Shown here piece by piece: positions 60,701 through 64,000 of a stretch of 64,000 nt of DNA (positions are counted from its first letter, which is position 1; each line of letters starts with the position of its first letter). Below the pieces are notes generated by a model, which saw only the letters and a program-made list of their open reading frames with translations, was not told where the DNA came from and searched no databases. Both the position numbers and the translations under genes were made by a program. The DNA is from Erwinia tracheiphila (GTDB lineage Bacteria; Pseudomonadota; Gammaproteobacteria; Enterobacterales; Enterobacteriaceae): the NCBI RefSeq assembly GCF_021365465.1, contig NZ_CP089932.1, positions 1,364,001 through 1,428,000 on the forward strand. The letters run 5' to 3'.

Positions 60701-62554
60701 CGGACTGACGGCCAGGGGCAGGCCATCACCTTTGACTATAATGCCCGGGGCCAGTGCATTGCTGCACACAGTGAAGAAGGCACCACATATTATCATTACA
60801 GTGACACCGGTCAGTTGCTTTCAACGCAAAAAGACGGCGATATCATTGCGTATGAATACGACGAGGCACTGCGTTTAGCCCGGGAGATTCATCCGGCGCA
60901 CGAAATCACATACCGCTATCCGTCCCGGCACAGCATTGAGCGGGAAATCTGTTATACCAGTGAAGACGGCGGGCGCCATACCCTGAAAACCACCTTCCGG
61001 CGTAATGCAGTCGGGGAGCTGGTTCAACTGGCCTTGCCGGAAAATGCGGCGCTCGATCTGGCGTATGATGCGTGTGGCAACGAAGTCCGGCGCAGCGCCG
61101 ATAGCGGCTTTATGCTGTGCCAGTATTACGATGGGATGAACCGGGCGGTCCGCAGAAGAGCGGGCCGGCAGCCCCGGTTGCTGCTGGATGCCAATGAGGA
61201 GAAGGAGATACCGTACCCGATACTGGCCAGCCAGGACAGGGTTTATCACTATGACGTACGGGGCAGCATCGTTGCCGTAAATGACGATGAGGGGCTGGTA
61301 CGCTACCAGCTAAACGGTAACGGGCAGGTGACTGCCGTGGAATACCCGCTCGAAAGTGAGCAGTACGGTTATGATGAATGCGGTTATGTGACGGAGCAGC
61401 GTCTGCCCTATCCTTTCCGGCACAGCGACAATACTCACTATGTTGAGGGTCACCGGCTGAGTCAGCGTGGTGATGAGTGGTTTGAGTATGACCGCTGCGG
61501 ACGGATGTGCAAACGGGTGCTGCGCCAGGAGGGATACCGGCCGCTGATATACACCTACCAGTGGAACAGCCTGAACCAGCTTACCGGCTTTAAAAAACCG
61601 GACGGCGAAGTCTGGCAGTATAAATATGATGCGCGCGGACGGCGGACAGAAAAGTCATGCGAACGGAAAAAGTGCCGGACGGTTTATCTGTGGGATAATG
61701 ATACAATAGCGGTCATCCGGGAATACCGTGATGAGAGGCTGTGGCGAACCCGCCATCAGGTGTTTAACGGATTTGAGTTGCTGGCACAGCAGGACTGCTA
61801 TACAGATGAGGGAGTCTGGCAGACACACTATGCCAGCACCGACCTGAACGGTCTGCCGCTGGCGCTGTATACCCCGGAGGGTCATCAGGTCTGGCGTAAA
61901 AGGCACACCACGCTGTGGGGGTTGCGGCCAGAGCGAATGCGCCATCTGGCAGAAGACAGACTGGATCCGGGGCTGCTGTTTGCTGGTCAGATGGAGGACA
62001 AGGAAAGCGGTCTTGTTTACAACCGGTTCCGGTACTATCATCCTGAGTCAGGAACTTATTTAAGTCCTGACCCGATAGGGCTGGCGGGGGGACTGAATAC
62101 TTATGCTTACGCGCCGAATCCGCTGAACTGGGTTGATCCGCTGGGGTTATCCAAATGTTCGGCATCTGGTAAATATAAGCCAGAAACAATTTTAGGCCGT
62201 ACAGTATATAAAAATACGGTTGATATAAGCCCAAACGCTCCTGGTTTTGTGCATCCAAGCGTCCATAGATCTATCCGTCAAAAAGTTGCTGATGGATGGA
62301 CTAATTTAGATTTGATGAAAAATGGATACGCGCCTATTGGTCCCGATGGTAAGCAAATGAACTTACACCATGTTTTAGGGCAGGAGCCAGGGCCGATGGC
62401 AGAGTTGGTTTCCTCAACACATAAACAATATCACAAAGAATTACATGGTTTGATAGAAGATGGCCGAAGCTTCAGACATGATGGAAGCCTAAATTATCAA
62501 TACGATACGTTCAGGAATAAATATTGGGCGTTACGCGCTCAAGACTTCATGTGA
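57740..62554 (+). CDS. rhs: PAAR-Rhs type VI effector with LHH nuclease tip
   Basis: 1,604 residues, intact. N-terminal hydrophobic pair at about 57-110 (LAALAGAVVGAALTIATGIV, SLLVGGLALVAAF), the region EagR binds. PAAR-type segments follow (TGSPNVVINKKKAARAG, GSGSVFINGQPAARKDD). From about 430 is the Rhs/YD shell (IFDPVDIATGAYTEMRTDIR, YDxxGxL repeats) ending in FRYYHPESGTYLSPDPIGL and WVDPLGL at about 1466. The last 135 residues are the toxin: KQMNLHHVLGQEPGPMAEL with L1542-H1543-H1544, and KQYHKELHGL. This fits the LHH group of HNH/ENDO VII nucleases (Pfam LHH). Predicted to be delivered into rivals to cut DNA. The cognate immunity is truncated just downstream. Confidence 0.93.
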   Translation: MSIGRAVAAMGAMVGASLAGNKATLIQARIQRDASFENVKQTRSGWQPGPGAARVDDQVKHKSFLAALAGAVVGAALTIATGIVVVAAFSLAFPASLLVGGLALVAAFKAAPLIDKLSEGVTNFVDGLFTSPDGAIITGSPNVVINKKKAARAGVTLPTEPVEVSESAPTDFQGIAAALGEGNYADAASHLPGALAEGVSNAPGWINDAANWADNVTQKNKDTILGRNDASVMERLEAASSWLIGGPVTAELITMAGGHGGIKRDVDFPEAPGDTSTCKEGKPPRIAQGSGSVFINGQPAARKDDKLECSAIIKTGSENVFIGGGQLTCLDIDAEFPPWMRKVLGVINIASYLLPPSSLGQKLAGRLAGGVSKLLGRLPRLRGALLGAQRALAAVRNGPSKVATHVANFARPIGEKARNGFARVKRWIFDPVDIATGAYTEMRTDIRLGQTLPLEFIRYYDSTESHAGLLGKGWSDNWSEYALVSELGSFIDIFDYTGQVYSFNFMPDEDIACNASYSHLTLRRRGNVLELFDAQTLISRYFYDAFNHRQMADGEEKRHFYLGAMTDVNNNKLYFERNDAAQIVGVIHTDGIRLRLHYHPSGYLHKIIRYTGELEVLAEYHQDEHGRLTEADIAREFHLFYQYDADHRLVRWADNDQTWVNFRYDAQGCCISTQGAQGYYSGTLSYGDDYTDVADGRGQRTRYWRDALYNITAEETQDGRITRYTYDDDRNITSRTTPQGRQTFYEYVPHTQLLRCYTDESGSQWQYEYNYQGRLSKVTDPQGHEWRQAYDALGKPVHMISPNGDKTQFHYHADGLLAAIVHPDSSSQRYRWDAHKRLSQITDEAGRHYQFGYNKRDQPQTLVQPGQSQTHFHWQHQRLKAVIHPDQTKKSYRYDRHGNLLSYVDQAGYEWQLEYGPFDMPVARTDAPGNRWRYVYDTVTAQLAQVINPQGESWRYTYNAQGQVEREEDYGGAVWHYAYDEDGHCISRTDGQGQAITFDYNARGQCIAAHSEEGTTYYHYSDTGQLLSTQKDGDIIAYEYDEALRLAREIHPAHEITYRYPSRHSIEREICYTSEDGGRHTLKTTFRRNAVGELVQLALPENAALDLAYDACGNEVRRSADSGFMLCQYYDGMNRAVRRRAGRQPRLLLDANEEKEIPYPILASQDRVYHYDVRGSIVAVNDDEGLVRYQLNGNGQVTAVEYPLESEQYGYDECGYVTEQRLPYPFRHSDNTHYVEGHRLSQRGDEWFEYDRCGRMCKRVLRQEGYRPLIYTYQWNSLNQLTGFKKPDGEVWQYKYDARGRRTEKSCERKKCRTVYLWDNDTIAVIREYRDERLWRTRHQVFNGFELLAQQDCYTDEGVWQTHYASTDLNGLPLALYTPEGHQVWRKRHTTLWGLRPERMRHLAEDRLDPGLLFAGQMEDKESGLVYNRFRYYHPESGTYLSPDPIGLAGGLNTYAYAPNPLNWVDPLGLSKCSASGKYKPETILGRTVYKNTVDISPNAPGFVHPSVHRSIRQKVADGWTNLDLMKNGYAPIGPDGKQMNLHHVLGQEPGPMAELVSSTHKQYHKELHGLIEDGRSFRHDGSLNYQYDTFRNKYWALRAQDFM

Positions 62555-62562
62555 GGATAGAA

Positions 62563-62677
62563 ATGGCTGATATTCAAGACCTGATCGACAGGCTTAACAG
62601 TTCAAGCAAACATGAGATTTTTTGGCTCGGTGCAGCAGATAAGAGCCAGATAAGCAACCTTGAAAATGCCCTAATGT
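62563..62677 (+). pseudogene. Rhs-LHH immunity gene, truncated by IS481 (SUKH-like)
   Basis: ATG 62563 (GAGG upstream, 8 bases after the rhs stop) opens ADIQDLIDRLNSSSKHEIFW then LGAADKSQISNLENAL. After 38 codons the IS481 copy begins and the frame dies 7 codons later. The segment LGAADKSQISNLENAL resembles the N-terminal helix of SUKH (SMI1/KNR4) immunity proteins, which commonly accompany LHH nucleases. The sequence beyond the IS (63878 on) does not look like the missing part, so the rest appears deleted, not just separated. Confidence 0.7.
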
Positions 62678-63877
62678 GTATTAGTCGCGACTTGATCTGA
62701 CACTGGACCTTGAAAGGTTGAGAGTTACCGGTTTTGATATGGGTGTCTAATCCTTAAACAAAACGCGAGGTAACTCTCATGATTCATACTAACAATCCCA
62801 TCATCAAACACAAAGCCGGCCTGCTCAATCTCGCCGAAGAACTCGGTAACGTATCAAAAGCCTGCAAGATCATGGGCGTGTCACGCGACACGTTTTACCG
62901 TTATCAGGAACTGGCTGCTGAAGGCGGCATCGATGCGCTGATTAACCAGAACCGCCGCGTCCCCAACCTGAAGAACCGCGCCGACGAAGCCACTGAACGC
63001 GCTGTTGTTGAATATGCCGTTGAGTTCCCGGCCCACGGGCAACACCGGACCAGTAATGAGCTGCGTAAAAAAGGCGTGTTTATCTCCGGTAGCGGCGTGC
63101 GCTCCATCTGGCAACGGCACGACCTGGAGAACTTCCGTAAACGCCTGAAGGCACTTGAGGAAAAGGTCGCCAGAGAAGGCATCGTGCTTACCGACGCTCA
63201 AATCGCAGCGCTGGAGAAGAAGGCCCACGATGACGAGGCCAGCGGAGAAATCGAAACTGCTCACCCGGGTTATCTCGGGTCGCAGGACACCTTCTACGTG
63301 GGCAATCTGAAAGGTGTGGGTCGTATCTACCAGCAGACGTTCGTGGATACGTACTCGAAAGTGGCACACTGCAAGCTGTATACGAGTAAAACGCCGATCA
63401 CCGCCGCAGACCTGCTCAATGATCGCGTACTGCCGTTCTACGAGGCTCAGGGACTGCCGATGCTGAGGATCCTGACCGACAGGGGAACGGAGTACTGTGG
63501 TAAGGTGGAGCAGCATGATTACCAGCTGTATCTGGCCATCAACGATATCGACCATACAAAAACGAAGGCGATGTCTCCGCAGACGAACGGCATCTGCGAG
63601 CGCTTCCATAAAACTATTTTGCAGGATTTTTATCAGGTTACGTTCCGTAAGAAGTTATACGAAGACCTGGAGAGCCTGCAAACGGATCTGGACAACGGGT
63701 TGTGGCATTACAATAATGAGCGAACTCATCAGGGAAAAATGTGCTGCGGGCGTACGCCAATGGCCACGTTACTTGATGGTAAACGAGTCTGGGCAGAAAA
63801 AAATCTGAACCAGATGTAATCTGACAGACACCTGTATAAATAACCGGTAACTGTCAGATCAGGTCTGAGCTAGTACA
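62678..63877 (+). mobile_element. IS481-family element, copy 2
   Basis: 1,200 bases with imperfect inverted repeats (TGTATTAGTCGCGACTTGAT left, partner ending GAGCTAGTACA right). Opposite orientation to copy 1, 8 bases longer because copy 1 carries a 9-base internal deletion. It interrupts the Rhs immunity gene. No convincing target duplication. Confidence 0.88.
62779..63819 (+). CDS. IS481-family DDE transposase, copy 2
   Basis: 346 residues, ATG 62779. Helix-turn-helix NVSKACKIMGVSRDTFYRY at about 25-43 and the rve core with D in TFVDTYSK, D in ILTDRGTEYCGK and E in GICERFHKTI. Complete frame and complete ends, so this is the copy more likely to be mobile. Confidence 0.93.
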   Translation: MIHTNNPIIKHKAGLLNLAEELGNVSKACKIMGVSRDTFYRYQELAAEGGIDALINQNRRVPNLKNRADEATERAVVEYAVEFPAHGQHRTSNELRKKGVFISGSGVRSIWQRHDLENFRKRLKALEEKVAREGIVLTDAQIAALEKKAHDDEASGEIETAHPGYLGSQDTFYVGNLKGVGRIYQQTFVDTYSKVAHCKLYTSKTPITAADLLNDRVLPFYEAQGLPMLRILTDRGTEYCGKVEQHDYQLYLAINDIDHTKTKAMSPQTNGICERFHKTILQDFYQVTFRKKLYEDLESLQTDLDNGLWHYNNERTHQGKMCCGRTPMATLLDGKRVWAEKNLNQM

Positions 63878-64000
63878 ACTAAAGTCAAGTCTGTCCTCCT
63901 CAATTTTATTTTAGATGAGGTATATAATGAACGTCAGTCTGACACCAGAAGAATGACGATGGCTGCTCAAACCACCATGTCACATATTCGTTAGACGAAA
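63878..64000. other. Right edge, unidentified
   Basis: 123 bases after IS481. A short open frame (TKVKSVLLNFILDEVYNER) runs to a TAG near the edge; I do not recognise it and it does not resemble the missing immunity sequence. Confidence 0.3.

Noticed and set aside
63878..64000. Continuation of the Rhs immunity gene after IS481
   Set aside because: The frame after the element does not resemble the expected SUKH sequence, so the remainder seems lost.

Overview
The window looks like a chromosomal segment of an enterobacterium of the Erwiniaceae, most likely an Erwinia. Its backbone order (purL / glmY-glrK-qseG-glrR / glnB / hmp / glyA / csiE / suhB / trmJ / iscR-iscS / pepB / sseB / sseA / ndk / rlmN / pilW / rodZ / ispG / hisS / yfgM / bamB / der / yfgJ / xseA / guaB-guaA) follows E. 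coli around the purL-guaA region, but protein identity is clearly below that of E. coli strains. Four insertion-sequence families (IS1, IS4, IS200/IS605, IS481) and many pseudogenes sit beside intact housekeeping genes. That fits a recently host-restricted lineage; Erwinia tracheiphila or Ca. E. dacicola are examples of that type, but the species is my inference.

Layout. 1-1.5 kb: 3' end of purL. 1.6-3.4 kb: decayed insertion with IS4, DUF2442 and IS200 remnants. 3.4-7.4 kb: sigma-54 controlled GlmY sRNA locus with its GlrK-QseG-GlrR regulators. 7.5-10.7 kb: glnB, hmp and glyA with recognisable NsrR-like and PurR-like sites. 10.7-14.4 kb: an IS200-type element, a frameshifted csiE and a DUF1007/NicO metal-transport pair. 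14.4-21.2 kb: suhB, trmJ, iscR-iscS, pepB, sseB and sseA. iscU-iscA-hscB-hscA-fdx-iscX are missing here, and IscS lacks its last ~20 residues.

21.3-31.2 kb is an AT-rich island between sseA and ndk, where E. coli has yfhM-pbpC. It holds a broken large toxin/effector-like gene with a glycerophosphodiester-phosphodiesterase (GDPD) domain. It also holds a divergent three-gene module: a LacI regulator fused to a solute-binding domain, a PhnP-like phosphodiesterase and a nucleoside-permease-like transporter. An MgtC-family gene closes the island. 31.6-41.8 kb is ndk-to-yfgJ housekeeping (RNA modification, cell shape, isoprenoids, outer-membrane assembly, ribosome assembly).

42-46.2 kb carries a PQQ glucose dehydrogenase gene killed by one amber codon and a decayed M4 metalloprotease. 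xseA, guaB and guaA follow. 50.9-63.9 kb is a type VI secretion accessory island bounded by two inverted IS481 copies. It contains a broken Tlde1-type effector with an intact candidate immunity gene, a solitary type I-E CRISPR repeat, a complete 768-bp IS1, a frameshifted vgrG, an EagR chaperone, and a full-length PAAR-Rhs protein with an LHH nuclease tip. The presumed SUKH-like immunity gene of that nuclease is cut off by the second IS481 copy.
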